A DNA stretch of 64,000 nt from Dactylorhiza incarnata (GCA_033032865.1 JAWHQI010000060.1:11426001-11490000), one strand, 5' to 3'; numbered from the stretch's first letter, positions 44,501-54,736 are shown. Made by a program: numbers and translations. Notes: generated by a model from the letters alone, not told the origin.

Positions 44501-47500
44501 GGTGGAGACATACCTCCGCTGTTTCGTTATGGATACGCCCCGCTCTTGGACACATTGGTTACATTGGGCGGAGTATTGCTATAATACTTCGTTTCACACC
44601 GCCAGCAAACTCACCCCGTTCGAGGTTGTCTACGGACGACCACCGCCTTCTTTGCGGTCCTACGAGCCAGGTAGCACCACTCTCCCTGCCGTGGAACGTG
44701 CTCTACGGGACAGAGATCAGACCTTGGTCCTTCTACGGGACAATCTCCGTGTCGCTCAAGACAGGATGAAATTACAGGCTGACAAGCATCGGACCGAGCG
44801 GACATTTCAGGTAGGGGACGAGGTCTTTCTCCGTCTCCAACCGTACCGACAGCTTTCAGTTGCTCGCCGCGCCAATCAGAAGTTAGCTCCCCGGTTCTAT
44901 GGCCCGTTCCGCATCACTCATCGGGTGGGACCGGTTGCTTACACTCTTGCTCTTCCTGAGGGGTCCCGTATCCATCCCACGTTCCATGTATCGCTGCTGA
45001 AGAAGAAGCTGGGAGCGGCGGTCACTGTGACGCCCTTTCTTCCCGAGGCTACTACGACTGGCGAGCTACGCCCCAGTCCCGAGGATATACTGTTGTCCCG
45101 CTGGAAGAAACATGGCACGGAATACCGCCCCGAGGTTTTGGTCAAGTGGAAGGATCTGTCCGAGGCACACAATACATGGGTGGATTTACTGGAGTTCCGG
45201 GAGTTCTTTCCCGACTTTCAGCTTGAGGACAAGCTGCCTCTTGATGGGGAGGGGAATGTTACGCCCCCGGACGACATGCGCTTTCGCGGGTTCAAGTACG
45301 CCAGAAGACCAAAAGAAGCGCCGGGAAAAGACCGGGCTGAACCATCCGGTTCAGCCCGCTCTAATTAAATAAGAAGGGGAGGGCTGAACCGGACCGGTTC
45401 AGCCCTCACAAGGGGCCGGCCGGCCCCTTGGGGGAAGAGGTCACATAAATACCTCTTCCCCCCCTCTTTTGGAGGCATGCAAGAACATTATTCAGGTATT
45501 TTCTTTTCTTTGAAACCCTAGCCGTCATCTTCCTCCTTAGCCTTTCTTTTTGCCCTAGTTCTCTAGCAGTAGCATAACATGTTGTTTGTGTGTGTTGTTG
45601 GTGTTGGTGTTGTTTGTGTGTGTATGCTATATTTTATTGTTATGATGTGTTAATTACTTGGTGTGGACACTATGAACATTATGAGAAAATATGGAAAATA
45701 TATATCTTTTTCTGATATTTGGTGAGGGAAAAAAAATTTCGATCAAAACTCCGTTTTGTTTCCAAAAACTTTTTCAAAACTCCGTTTTACAAACTCGATT
45801 TCACCCAAACAGTTTTTTAACAAAACTTCGTTTTCCAGAATCAGCAATTTTTCTATCAGCAGCTTTCCATCAGCAACAGCCCAACCAAACAGAGCCTAAG
45901 TAAGCACAAGTACTAGTTCTTCATTCTAGATTGTTAGCATAAAGGAAACTAAGAATGATGATATAAAGAAACAGAAAAGTTCTCATGAGATATGGAATGT
46001 GTTAAGTACTCTTATACGTGGCTTGATACATGGAAGTTTAAATGATCTTTTATTGGGAAAAACTAAAATGGAATCTAAAGGACCGGCATAAACATTACAC
46101 TTACCCTAACATTTTGGGTCATCATTATGCACTTTCTATTCGTTCGAGTGTTACCTAAATTTTAAATATATCCTTCGCATATCATTTTTGAACTTCTACC
46201 CATGATACCTTGTGTCTAGCCCTTCTCCTTTTTAATCCTCACAAATTTCATACTCACCTAATGGGTACATTTTTTACACTTAAAACAACTCACAACCCAC
46301 TTAACTATATGTTATATTACCTTATCTTCAATATATGTCACTAACTCATGCTCAAATGTAATCATGCATTACTTTATCCTTACTAACAACACTAATATCA
46401 CTATAACTCAATATATGTTAAGCCTACCTTCATCTAATTTCTTAAAAATTAACTTTGCTTTTTTATGATACATTATAACTTACCATATTTCATTTGCTCG
46501 TTTAAAATCATTACTCTTAGAAAATAATTTAATAATTATGAAAGTAACATTTTCAACTCTTGATGCCTTCATCTTTTATTAAGACTTCAATATATTTGCT
46601 TCTAATGCATCTTCTTGGGCCAAAATATTTAGATCTCATAGATCATATGTTAGTTATTTAATATATCTCATTTTCTACTTGATTTTTTTCCCAGTTCACT
46701 ATTTGCAAAACTTCAAGCATTCTTATAATCATTATAAGCATTCACAGTATATAGCTCCTATCTGTGGGGATCGGCCACAAGATAATCACGGGACTTCGGG
46801 CACCACTCGACGGGGCCCGCATTTGTGTACTCGCGCAGGGACGTTGATCGGATCGCCGATCCGACACCAGGAGCACGTCTGGAGCATCGTTTCTGCATTT
46901 TCTATGTATTTTGTTTTTTTTATTTTGAACATTTTTAGTGTTATTTGGGCATCGGGCCTAGCGGCCAATCATAATCGTTCACGTCGGGTACCCTAGCCCC
47001 TTTTACGCTATAAATACGGGGGAGGGTTGTCATTTTGAGTCATTGTTAGCTTTGTGAGACATTCCAGAGCCGGCAAGCATATCGGGGTGCGACGCCGCGA
47101 GACCCCGGGGTGCAACGTCCCAGTTCATTTTAGTTTTTTTCCATTTTATTTACCCGTAACTTTCCTCTTCCGCATACTATTTCCACGCCCTAACCCACGA
47201 ACTACCCGTCTCCCGCATTTTTTCTTCAATGATGCCTCTCCATGCCTGCCGCTCCAAGCAGTCGCACGTCAGCGTCTCTTCCCCCCCCCCCCCCCTATCC
47301 GACAAAATCCTTCCCATTTCTATTTACTGCGTCGGGAGTTCTCCTGAAAGTAGCGCCCCTTCTCCCCACAACCAGAACTGACGGCCCCTCTTCAGTCCTC
47401 ACCGTAATCCGCCAGACTCCATCTACATCTCTCCTTGTGTCCCTTGCTGCTAGGCCCCCTCCTCGAAACCGCAAGCCTCTCCCTCTACCAGCAAAGCCGC

Positions 47501-50500
47501 AAACCTCCTACTTTCCCACTTACCGACGGTCCCTCCACCCCAGCTGCATCCCTCACAGCGTCTCTCATCCCCTACCCACCAGCACACTACAAACCTCCAT
47601 CTTGTCGAAGTCAGCCACTACAGTAGTCCCCGCCGCTTGGATTCACGTCTACAGTCGTTATCGGATCTTTGTTGCTAGTGAGTATTTTGTATTGATTCAT
47701 CTTTTTTATTGAATATTGGATTCATATCATATATATGTAGGACGTGTTGATTTGCTAGTGCACTTGTTTCATTTCTTGTTTTCATATAATAATATGTGCG
47801 TGAAGATTGTAGTTGAACGCACTTCGTGCGAAGAAAAATCTGTCCTGATTGCTTAAATTGAAAATTGTTGCATATGTTGTGTTTGATTGCTTAGCCTATT
47901 TAAATGTTACTACTCTATTCAGATCAGTTCAATCATACACGCATCATATAGTTTAGGTTTGTTTGAGTCAACCTAACATCATCACATAGGGTTGCATTAG
48001 TGTCGACACGCAAATTCACAGCCTACCATGCGTCACTATCGCTTTAAAAAAACATTTTTAAGTAATTTTTCCTTGATAACCAATTAATCTCTCACTCCAC
48101 CACCAAGTCTCCATAATATTGTACGAGTTAATTCTAGACACTCCTTAAGCTTCTATGAAAATATTCTAAATGAGACGAGCCATATCATTCTCCATAAGTT
48201 GACTACAAAGCCACAAAGGAATTCTAGTTTTCTTCGTTTAGTAACTATCCTGAAAGATTAATGTTTCTCATGTGAGAGATGCATCATCTTACACAAGGGA
48301 ATTGTTTTTTTGCAATCTTCTATTAATGATCCCAGATATGCAACCATAATCAAAGGTTCATGTTGCATGGTAAACCACCTTACAAACTTTGCCAAAAAAA
48401 ATATTTTTTTTCTTCCAAGGTAAAAGGAAATATATTTATAATTGTGGCTCTACTTTTGAAAGGTAATTAAGTACTCTACCATTGTCTAAAAGTATGTATT
48501 CACTAATGCAAAATCATAAGAGCTAAATCAAATATAGCTTCTTGCACTGCATTTGTATATCCTATTCAATGACTGTTATGTATCCTTCCATAGTACATTC
48601 TACTATCTTTAAGCCATCTTTAATAGCCATCATTTCTTCCTCAAGTATGCAGTGTATTAGTATGTCCATCTCTTCCAAACTGAATTTCTTAACAATCTTA
48701 AATCTCACTAGCGCATTCTAGAATGACTCTCCTTGCCCCACTCATCCAAAGAAGGCTTCTTTTGCATGCTAAGGGTGAACTGAATAGCTTTGGTGTAATA
48801 AATTTGCGCAGTCTCGTTCATCTTTCATTGCTCCAGCAACAATCGGCAAGGACGATTGAGTGACCAATTGTAGCTTCTGCATCCCCATAGACCTGCGTTG
48901 GATTGTGCGGTTCTATTTAGAGGTCGGTTGGACTAGTTAATTTATTTAGGTTACAATCATTTGGATTATGTTCTAGTAAGTGGGCGGGGTCTGCTTGGCT
49001 TTTTTCTTTGGATTCATAAGTCTTGCTCGAGACCCAGGGGAGGGATCAAAGAAATTTTCTGTGAGAGGTCAACCTCGTTGGCTCCTTTGCCCGGTCCAAT
49101 GCTCTTTGGGGTTCCTTCCTCTTATCACTTAGTATTCCACCTTGCATGACGAGTACTTCTTATCCAAAGAAGTGGAGGTCAGTGAAGAACTTGTATTTCA
49201 TGCATCCTTCTTCATCTATCTCATAAATACCTTGTCTTCTAGTGGCAAATTTGTATCCTCCTCTATCTTTTTTGTGTTGTCTGAACTTGTAGGGGATTTT
49301 CTGCGTATTTTGAACTTGTTTTGGATGGTTTCTACCTTTTTGGGATGGTATACTGATTTAGTGGATATGTAGAATGACTTTGTCAAACTCCAATTCATTT
49401 GTGCAGATTTGTGTGGGACTGTTCATCTCTTAAATGAATTTTTTTGTTCTATGTTTGTTAAGGCAAAATTATGCTATAATCTAACTTTATGATTCTTGTT
49501 GTGTAACGATCTTTATTTGAATTTGTTAATCCTTGGATAATTCTTTGGGTGTTTTTCCCTTTCGCTTAATTGACCCACAATGCATCACAACTTGAGAAGC
49601 ATAAGCACTAACCACATTTATATAATTTCATTGATAATTAACTTCACATGAACCACCTTATTACTTACCCTAATCACCTAATTTTGGCATTCGACGCTAT
49701 CCATTATTATGTGAAAACCATTTATGTTATTAATCCATCATTATGTGAAAACCATTTATGTTATTAATCCATTATTATGTGAAAACCATTTATGTTATTA
49801 ATATCTCTAAATGCATTAACTTATACACTCTTCCCAGATGTCCTTGTATTTCTCTTCAAGTTTAGTTTCATGCAAAAAACCAATATTCATGTCTTGTAAT
49901 CATTGTGCTAATCAATATTTATTTCCCTTTCAATTTATTTTTAATTCAAACCCCAAACTTACATGTAGCAAAGCAAAACTTAATCAAAGACCTAATTAAC
50001 TCGAGCATACTTGTTTCCGGAACTAGGTTAAGGTATAACGTGTCATTTACATGCGACATCATAGATAAAAGTGGTTGGTCAATGATGTGGGTGAAACTAG
50101 CAAGCAAAATAGACATGCATAACTCAATAAGTAGTCATTGCTCTGCAAAATATATCGCGATTAAATATCAATCAACACAAATTACCACTAGCATTGTCTG
50201 TGTTTCGATGAAGGTAAGAAATAGTTGAAGTAAAAGACATTATATTGAACGCATAATTTTTCAAAGCTTCCCCTCCCTTCAAATATCAATGTAGCCTTCA
50301 TTCTATTGCCCAACGATTACAAGTCATTGCAGATCTCCTAAACTCTTAGTAGTTCACATTTTAGGGGCTTATTGCAAGATAATTATAGTTTTAACAATTT
50401 TGTGTCTTGCATTCTATCTTTTATACCTCTTTTCAAGAAAATTTCAGATTTGCAATTAGTGTGTATATTGCTCTTCAATGTACTCTCCTTCTGTTTTGAA

Positions 50501-51448
50501 TTGATTGCTTGATATAGTTTCTACCATATGATCTACTAAGTTTTCTTACATGGTATTGATCTTCGTATTTAACCATGAATGAAATACATAAAATATTCAT
50601 AGGACTTGGATAAGATTAGTTTTAAAACTTTTAGGGTTGATCCTAACCCTGATAAATTAATTGTATTTTCTTCTTGAAATCAAAACTTAGTGGAGGAAAC
50701 CCCAAAATGCAACTCATGTATCGGAAGAAGGACGATAGAAAAGTTGAATCACCACATATCCTTGCGTCTTTGGCTTGCACTTCAGTTTTTTTAATTGCAG
50801 TTACACCATTGTCAACTTTGATTCATTTGTTGAATTACAATCTCATATATTTGATTGAATTAGTGCTGCTAAAAGTAGATTTTGCATTTCTATATAGCAT
50901 TCTCTAAACACGCAATTCAACCTCCTCTTCGGCACCAAAAAGAAAATCCAAAAAGATGCTAAATACAATTGATAGAAAAGATATAGAAGTGAGGAGTAAA
51001 TAAAGAAGAGGATGAGAGAAAAGTTTTCAAGAACAAGCTTGTTTCCCACAGAACCCACACAGACTCATAAATACATCTACAAAAACAGAAAATAAAAAGA
51101 TGCTCAATTTTTCCCCAATCTCTTCCTAAAGTAAGAGTTATAGGATTACGGCTCTTGACACCCACAAAAACATGTAAAATATTATTTGATTTTCTGGTGC
51201 AGAAAACATTGGGTCTGGGAGAATGGTTAGCGTGCACAGAGAATAGTTGAAAAAGAACGTTAAGGGTGAAAGTAGGGCATACTATTCGGTGACGTCCTCG
51301 AGAACCATGTTGACGTAGACATCGAAGCCTCTTAGGGTTCCGACGAGCTCCTTGTCACCTTTCATGATCACCCAAATCTTCGAACCAATGCACCGATCGA
51401 TTAACTCTGATTTCAAAGATTGAAGCATCTGAGAAAATGAACGCAAAG

Positions 51449-51482
<34 letters not shown>

Positions 51483-51519
51483 AACCTGAAGGAAGGAGCT
51501 GAGAAGGGTTATGCGACAT
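38590..51519 (-). CDS. LSM5: LSM5, Sm-like protein (three of about four exons)
   Basis: LSm5 is a subunit of the LSm2-8 ring (U6 snRNA, nucleus) and the LSm1-7 ring (mRNA decapping, cytoplasm). The exons on the - strand are 51519-51486 ([11 protein letters not shown]), 51406-51283 (from [20 protein letters not shown] to VTEY), and 38662-38590 ([20 protein letters not shown], ending NNIAI). All donors are GT and acceptors AG, and phases agree (34, 124 and 73 bp). The Sm1 motif contains FDVYVNMVL and the Sm2 motif starts ILLNGNN. Intron 1 carries a (GA)n run (51451-51480). Intron 2 is 12,620 bp and filled with transposons. About ten C-terminal residues remain after NNIAI, before a clear GTAAGT donor. 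I could not find that last exon in the window, so the gene may be incomplete or the exon diverged. Confidence 0.85.
40001..40074. promoter_or_regulatory. Palindromic array in U3 of the intact chromovirus
   Basis: GGGCTGAACC / GGTTCAGCCC (40001-40024, 4-base loop) is followed by GAGGGCTGAACCGG / CCGGTTCAGCCCTC (40046-40074, one central base). The core GGGCTGAACCGG thus occurs about four times in alternating orientation. It is repeated in the 3' LTR. Confidence 0.75.
40096..40128. promoter_or_regulatory. TATA-like box inside a 12-bp inverted repeat
   Basis: GGGGGAAGAGGT and ACCTCTTCCCCC flank CACATAAAT. The probable TATA element lies in the loop of a perfect hairpin. Confidence 0.65.
40248..40259 (+). 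other. Primer binding site (tRNA-iMet)
   Basis: TGGTATCAGAGC, two bases after the LTR, is the exact plant initiator tRNA-Met complement. Confidence 0.93.
40275..45368 (+). CDS. Intact chromovirus gag-pol polyprotein
   Basis: 1,697 residues from the ATG at 40275 (GACCATGG). A Gly/Pro-rich N-terminal region (residues 60-290) includes two tandem [16 protein letters not shown] units. The gag domain begins at about 297 and the zinc knuckle C-X2-C-X7-H-X-C ([14 protein letters not shown]) is at about 492. Protease follows ([10 protein letters not shown], about 565). RT has its catalytic Asp pair at 906-907 (VFFDDIL). RNase H starts [11 protein letters not shown] and ends with ADALSRL. Integrase has zinc ligands [10 protein letters not shown] and CDVCQRQ, with core residues D1308, D1368 and E1404 (the last two in D-X35-E spacing). 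A chromodomain ([18 protein letters not shown]) is near the end. The stop at 45366-45368 is inside the 3' LTR. Residue 799 is Val in KKKVGSWRF, where relatives normally have Asp. Confidence 0.96.
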   Translation: MVTRTEAEMARLAAIEENYAALTDSVAAFEEGVKTSQQHLEERIDARMEELKSLLLQNLKGKTVNGEGSDAKTASTPRDGINGAGNSAGGQPRGSGSGLGTGDAADAVRGCGVPIRANGLPSGLPDPWGPFGGHAGGRGGAEPPRTGSSRAAEAGNYPWGFGGGAQGSWGADPSPQGLGAPMRHGGGTGQGAAVPFGPGQQPGQPWRPQHQGFGLFRPTGANAVPLGGATGFFPPQPANAPNGGYGPANMGPMGQDGGGLGGAFQQGPANMGPMGQDGGGLGGAFQRPYMQPKLTRMNFPKFRGGDAIEWIQKAELFFRYQEVPEAQWVQLAAFHLEEDAYQWTQWFLRGRTYAPWVEFIEAFSARFGPLEYEDVEACLQKLRQRGTVTEYRTEFEKLANRVNWGEQTMLSCFISGLKEHLRDEVHAYMPRSLNHAISIARIQEERYNRQRNRTTTRPPAAPAAGRRDQPPSIHPTVTKLTWPEMQARKDKGLCFNCDEKYTRGHNCQKIQVFMLRDEDEEEEPLESVDTDTLDLTEFGVSIQAMQGGSVPVTLRFTGMIGEERVTILIDSGSTHNFINPAVAWKVGRPIDNEAAFQVMVADGSKLRCEGVMKGTEIRMQSYVCHTDLYLLPIRGSDMVLGVQWLLQLQRVTTDWVQLTMEFSQLGKDYCLRGIRSSPLKEISLRSLQRLEDEGSPMAMVLGVATSDAEPPLIPKEIQALLSQFEDVFREPRGLPPPRSREHGIQLKEGAMPPNVRPYRYPYIQKAEIERSVKEMLGAGIIRPSTSAFSSPIILVKKKVGSWRFCVDYRNLNDSTIKDKFPIPMIEELLDELHGASLFTKLDLRSGYHQIRMKTKDVHKTAFRTHDGHYEFLVMPFGLSNAPSTFQAVMNETFRPLLRRSVLVFFDDILIYSRSWSEHLEHVAEVLSILRQHQFYAKQSKCSFGQPEVEYLGHLVSVHGVRADPRKIESMVEWPQPTTVRALRGFLGLTGYYRRFVKDYGKLARPLTQLLHKESFTWHDEAAQAFSALKEAMTTTPVLALPDFTKEFVLETDASGVGIGAVLMQEGRPLAYFSKALAPRTLGLSTYEKEMLAILHAVTLWRPYLLGHHFKVRTDHQSLKHFLDQRLASPLQQKWLTKLLGYDYEIVYKQGKENLVADALSRLPESTILHLSGPLIESLDDIQREVAADPELQPIVEALSQGQPTVPGYQLVGGHLYYHGRVVIPASSTWKEIMLQEFHSSPTGGHAGVLRTLQRLRANVFWKGLRRDAQRFVRQCDVCQRQKYETTSPAGLLTPLEIPQHIWETVSMDFIDGLPRSQGKTVILVVVDKLSKYSHFLALSHPYSAETVADLFAREVVRLHGLPSSIISDRDPVFISNFWKELFRLQGTRLRMSTAHHPQTDGQTEVLNRGVETYLRCFVMDTPRSWTHWLHWAEYCYNTSFHTASKLTPFEVVYGRPPPSLRSYEPGSTTLPAVERALRDRDQTLVLLRDNLRVAQDRMKLQADKHRTERTFQVGDEVFLRLQPYRQLSVARRANQKLAPRFYGPFRITHRVGPVAYTLALPEGSRIHPTFHVSLLKKKLGAAVTVTPFLPEATTTGELRPSPEDILLSRWKKHGTEYRPEVLVKWKDLSEAHNTWVDLLEFREFFPDFQLEDKLPLDGEGNVTPPDDMRFRGFKYARRPKEAPGKDRAEPSGSARSN
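45257..45579 (+). repeat. 3' LTR of the intact chromovirus
   Basis: 323 bp. Its first 112 bp encode the polyprotein C-terminus. Confidence 0.95.
45900..46757. other. LSM5 intron 2, no feature seen
   Basis: AT-rich sequence with no recognisable family. Confidence 0.45.
46763..48035 (+). mobile_element. Solo LTR related to the 2592 gypsy family
   Basis: 1,273 bp, TGTGGGGATCGG...CCATGCGTCA, with a perfect duplication CTATC (46758-46762 and 48036-48040). It shares the layout of the 2592 LTR: a GGCCAATC block, a TATA box at 47009-47016, a pyrimidine-rich leader, and the ending CATGCGTCA. It is clearly diverged in sequence. A single LTR with a duplication implies recombination between two LTRs. 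It lies in intron 2 of LSM5. Confidence 0.8.
48041..51282. other. LSM5 intron 2, no gene seen
   Basis: AT-rich. A 34-bp unit (TTATGTGAAAACCATTTATG core) is repeated three times at 49704-49803. Short frames such as 49905-50228 are not recognised. Confidence 0.5.
51451..51480. repeat. GA microsatellite in LSM5 intron 1
   Basis: Fifteen GA units, read as CT on the coding strand, just after the exon 1 donor. Confidence 0.95.
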
Positions 51520-51629
51520 CTTCGCGCTGGCGCTTTCCGCTCCGTTCAGAGGCTGCGCCTACTGGCGGCGGCGGCGGCAGAACCTGCCTGAGTCTGCTAA
51601 GCTTCGCAAGGACTGGGGCTCCCAAAAGG

Positions 51630-51807
51630 AAAAATTTGGTCCGAGACGCCGAACAAAAGCATGGTCGGCATCCCCCAACAAAATTATTTTAAATTATTTA
51701 CTTATTTTTAAATTGCGACTTTTGCTAGCGGTCTGATAATTGATCGGACAGACCAAATCTGACTCGAACCATGCTTTTGGATCGCCTCGTGGACCAAAAA
51801 ATTCTCT
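51630..51807. mobile_element. Mutator-type MITE upstream of LSM5
   Basis: 178 bp with inverted ends of about 40 bp that share TTTGGTCC and CAAAAGCATGG. It is flanked by an 11-bp direct duplication CTCCCAAAAGG (51619-51629 and 51808-51818). Duplication length and long inverted ends fit a Mutator-derived MITE. It lies 110 bp upstream of the LSM5 start codon. Confidence 0.82.
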
Positions 51808-53599
51808 CTCCCAAAAGGCATAATTAGTTCACAGCAAACGTATGCATCTTCTTCATGAGCAAAAACATTTTGTTTTATTTATTATGTATTATTTATTTCT
51901 TTTATTTTGAATTTTTGATACTAACCACCCTCCAATTATGATGTTTTTGCAGCTTAAATATTTAATTTTTGCATTTTTCATTGTGCAAAGGTTTTAATAT
52001 CGGCATTTTGCACCTTCCTAAATGAAAATTTATGATGCAAAATATCTAATATTAAAAATTTTGTGGTGCAAAATGACAATTAAATATTTAGGCAAAATAG
52101 GGATTTCAGTCCCTAAAGTTTTATAACTTTATGAAATCAGTCTTCAATTTTTTTTCTTTAAAAGATAAGTCCCTAAAATCTATTACCTTTAAAATTTAGG
52201 TCTCTAAATCCATTTCAGTCATTTTTTATAATATAAATTTCACATTTTTTATTTGTAGCAAAATATTGATGAAAAGATGATGAACTTTTTTTTTAATTCT
52301 AGTAACTCCTTAAAATTTTTATCAAATTAATTTATTAACTGATTTGTGCATTTTGGTTTATTAAGGAACTTTTGGCACTATACACCCTTGAAATATTGGG
52401 CTTTGGCATTTTGCACCCTAGAATTTAGAAGTTGACACTTTGCACCCTCCTTTTGTTGTTTTCTAGAATTTTTGAATGTGAACATATATCGTCATGTACT
52501 TTCAATAATTTATCACTTTGTGTATGCAATCTCTTTATCAAAATAATTCGAATAATCTCAAGCATAGTAATAATTAGTTTATCTCTTGCCTTTCGTATAA
52601 TATTGTTAAAACTTTCACACAAATTGTTTAAAAGCATATCACATTTTGGTCATGTGCTAAAGGTCAGGAGAGACATTGCCCAATTTCTAGGATGTCTTGC
52701 TTCTAACCCAGTTATACGTCTCGATATTGAATGCTTTGAGTTTTTTCATCTCACTATTGAAGTCAATAATTCTCATGGCAAACGCAGCTTCCATAATAAA
52801 GATTTTAGTTGTAAACCTTTATGTGTTTACTTGAAGTTACTTTGCATATGTCTCACACAAAACCTATGTTCTGAATTAAGTAATAATTCTTCAACAACTC
52901 TTATTACCCATTTTGCTTATAAAAAATTATGGTCCATGCAAAATTATTTTCAATGTTCAAATCCTTTATTAGTAGAGCAAGAAATCATTCCCAGGATTTG
53001 CTATTCTCCTTTAAAACCATTGTGTAGGTGATTGGATACATACTGTTGGGAACCGTGCCTAGAAATGTTCCTGATTTGAAGAAGTGTTCAAGTCAATGAT
53101 AAAAGCATTATGTATTTGATGGTTTGCTTAGTTTATATTTGCAGAGATTAAAATATCACTAAGTCCAAAACCGCAAGTTGACAAGAAGATTACGACGACA
53201 TCTTCATATCGTCGTAAGTGCAAGAGCAGTTATGATATCTTGTATCGTCGAGATATCATTTTCTGAAGTAGATTGAAGAAGACTTGAAGATTTGTCCAAG
53301 TCTAAGATGGATCGTCGTAACGACAAGTTCTGTCGTCGAGACGTTGCAAATGTCGTCAAGACAAATTAAGACATTTCAAATCGCGATGTCTGCATTTAAT
53401 GCCGCCGTCTGGTGGTCCAATCAGCGCGTGTCGTTAAGGAATGTGCCTCTGACACTTAAAGGACACCATAGGAGACCGTTAGTCGGCTCCTCAGTCTTAT
53501 AAAATGGATAAGTGTCTGCCCTAATTTCAGAAGTAAGAAATGTAGAGAAAACGCACAAATCAATAGAACAGTAACAGCCTAAGAAAAGAAGGAACAAGA

Positions 53600-54736
53600 T
53601 GTACAACCCCCATATCCATCGAGTGAGGCCCAGCGTGGAGGGCCGCCGAGACGTGTCAACTAGACCCAAGGGGTTTTTAGACCTTTGGGTATCGCCCAGC
53701 GATACCCCCGTAGCTCTCACCCAGAAGGAGAGGAAGAGGCGGAGAGAGGGGAGGGGGGTCTCGCCCCTCCCTCTCTCGCCCAGCAGGAAGGGCGGAGAGA
53801 GGGGAGGGGGGTCTCGCCCCTCCCTCTCTCGCCCAGCAGGAGAGGCGGAGAGAGGGGAGGGGGTCTCGCCCCTCCCTCTCTCACCCAGCAGGAGAGGCGG
53901 AGAGAGGGGAGGGGGGGGGTCTCGCCCCTCCCTCTCTCGCCCAGCAGGAAGGGCAGAGAGAGGGGAGGGGGGTCTCGCCCCTCCCTCTCTCGCCCAGCAG
54001 GAGAGGCGGAGAGAGGGGAGGGGGGGTCTCGCCCCTCCCTCTCTCGCCCAGCAGGAGAGGCGGAGAGAGGGGAGGGGGGGTCTCGCCCCTCCCTCTCTCG
54101 CCCAGCAGGAAGGGCGGAGAGAGGGGAGGGGGGGTCTCGCCCCTCCCTCTCTCGCCCAGCAGGAGAGGCAGAGAGAGGGGAGGGGGGGTCTCGCCCCTCC
54201 CTCTCTCTCCCAGCAGGAAAGGGCAGAGAGAGGGGAAGGGGGGGTCTCGCCCCTCCCCCTCTCGCCCAGGGGAGGCCCCCCTCGTCCAGTTTGCTATTCG
54301 CAGTCCAGTTTTGGCTATTCGCAGTCCAGTGGTGTGCGTTTAGCGCTTCAGAGCAGCGGGATTCGGTTATCCGCAGCCCAATTCCGAGGGTATTTTGGTA
54401 ATCTGGCAGATCAGTTTTGGCTATTTGCAGCCCAACTTGGAAAACCTATAAATAGACCCTAAGGGGCACCAAAGGAGGGGGCTTCGAGATTTCCAAATTT
54501 CGGATCTTCTCTTTCCCTTAGAGCTCTCCTTTGGTGCTTCTGGTTCAGCATTGGCTAGGGAGGGGAAGATCTCTCAGGTCTTCCAGGTGTGAGGTGGGAC
54601 CTCCTCGCTGTAGCCTAGGGTCTGTTTCCAAGTCCAAGTGCTCTTGCCTAGAGAGTTGGCTCGAGAGAAGTAGGTGTGAGACCACCCCTTTTTTGGGACC
54701 CCGAACTCCACGGAGACCGAGTAGTCGGTTTCAACA
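53600..54736 (+). mobile_element. Tat-family solo LTR nested in the copia-like solo LTR
   Basis: 1,137 bp. It begins TGTACAACCCC and ends GGTTTCAACA like the Tat element at 8068, with a perfect duplication CAAGA (53595-53599 and 54737-54741). It shares the TATAAATAGACC box, the CACCAAAGG / CCTTTGGTG region and the ending around GAGACCGAGTAGTCGG with the Tat LTR. The U3 part is replaced by a different minisatellite. Confidence 0.85.
53724..54290 (+). repeat. GA/CT-rich minisatellite, about ten units of 53-55 bp
   Basis: Each unit contains GAGAGAGGGGAGGGG, then TCTCG, then CCCCTCCCTCTCTC, so every unit can fold into a hairpin. G-runs vary from five to nine between units. The long open frames here are artefacts. 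Confidence 0.93.

Larger units (their letters stand above)
39924..45579 (+). mobile_element. Very young chromovirus with intact gag-pol
   Basis: 5,656 bp with LTRs at 39924-40245 and 45257-45579 and a perfect duplication TGTTG (39919-39923 and 45580-45584). By eye the LTRs differ at only two places: one T/C change and one extra C. It has a perfect tRNA-iMet primer site and one unbroken 1,697-codon frame with every expected domain. It looks recently inserted and possibly still able to move. It sits inside the Harbinger-like element in intron 2 of LSM5, on the opposite strand. Confidence 0.95.
39265..45896. mobile_element. PIF/Harbinger-like element, split by a chromovirus
   Basis: The left end is GGTGGCGTTTGGTTGGG; the right end, read inverted, is GGCTCTGTTTGGTTGGG. 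TAA flanks both ends (39262-39264 and 45897-45899), the three-base duplication usual for this superfamily. Without the inserted retrotransposon it is about 970 bp and encodes no transposase. It lies in intron 2 of LSM5. A 24-bp stretch (CGTTTCTCCCTCTCGTTTCT core) occurs at both 39579 and 39728. A GT-rich tract (39755-39920) precedes the chromovirus. Confidence 0.55.

Noticed and set aside
51511..51590. Short + strand frame [20 protein letters not shown] diverging from LSM5
   Set aside because: Only 26 codons, and opposite the LSM5 exon 1 and leader; no downstream exon found.
53599..54462. Long overlapping open frames of 238-287 codons rich in Arg, Glu, Gly and Pro
   Set aside because: They are translations of a 54-bp GA/CT minisatellite inside a solo LTR.
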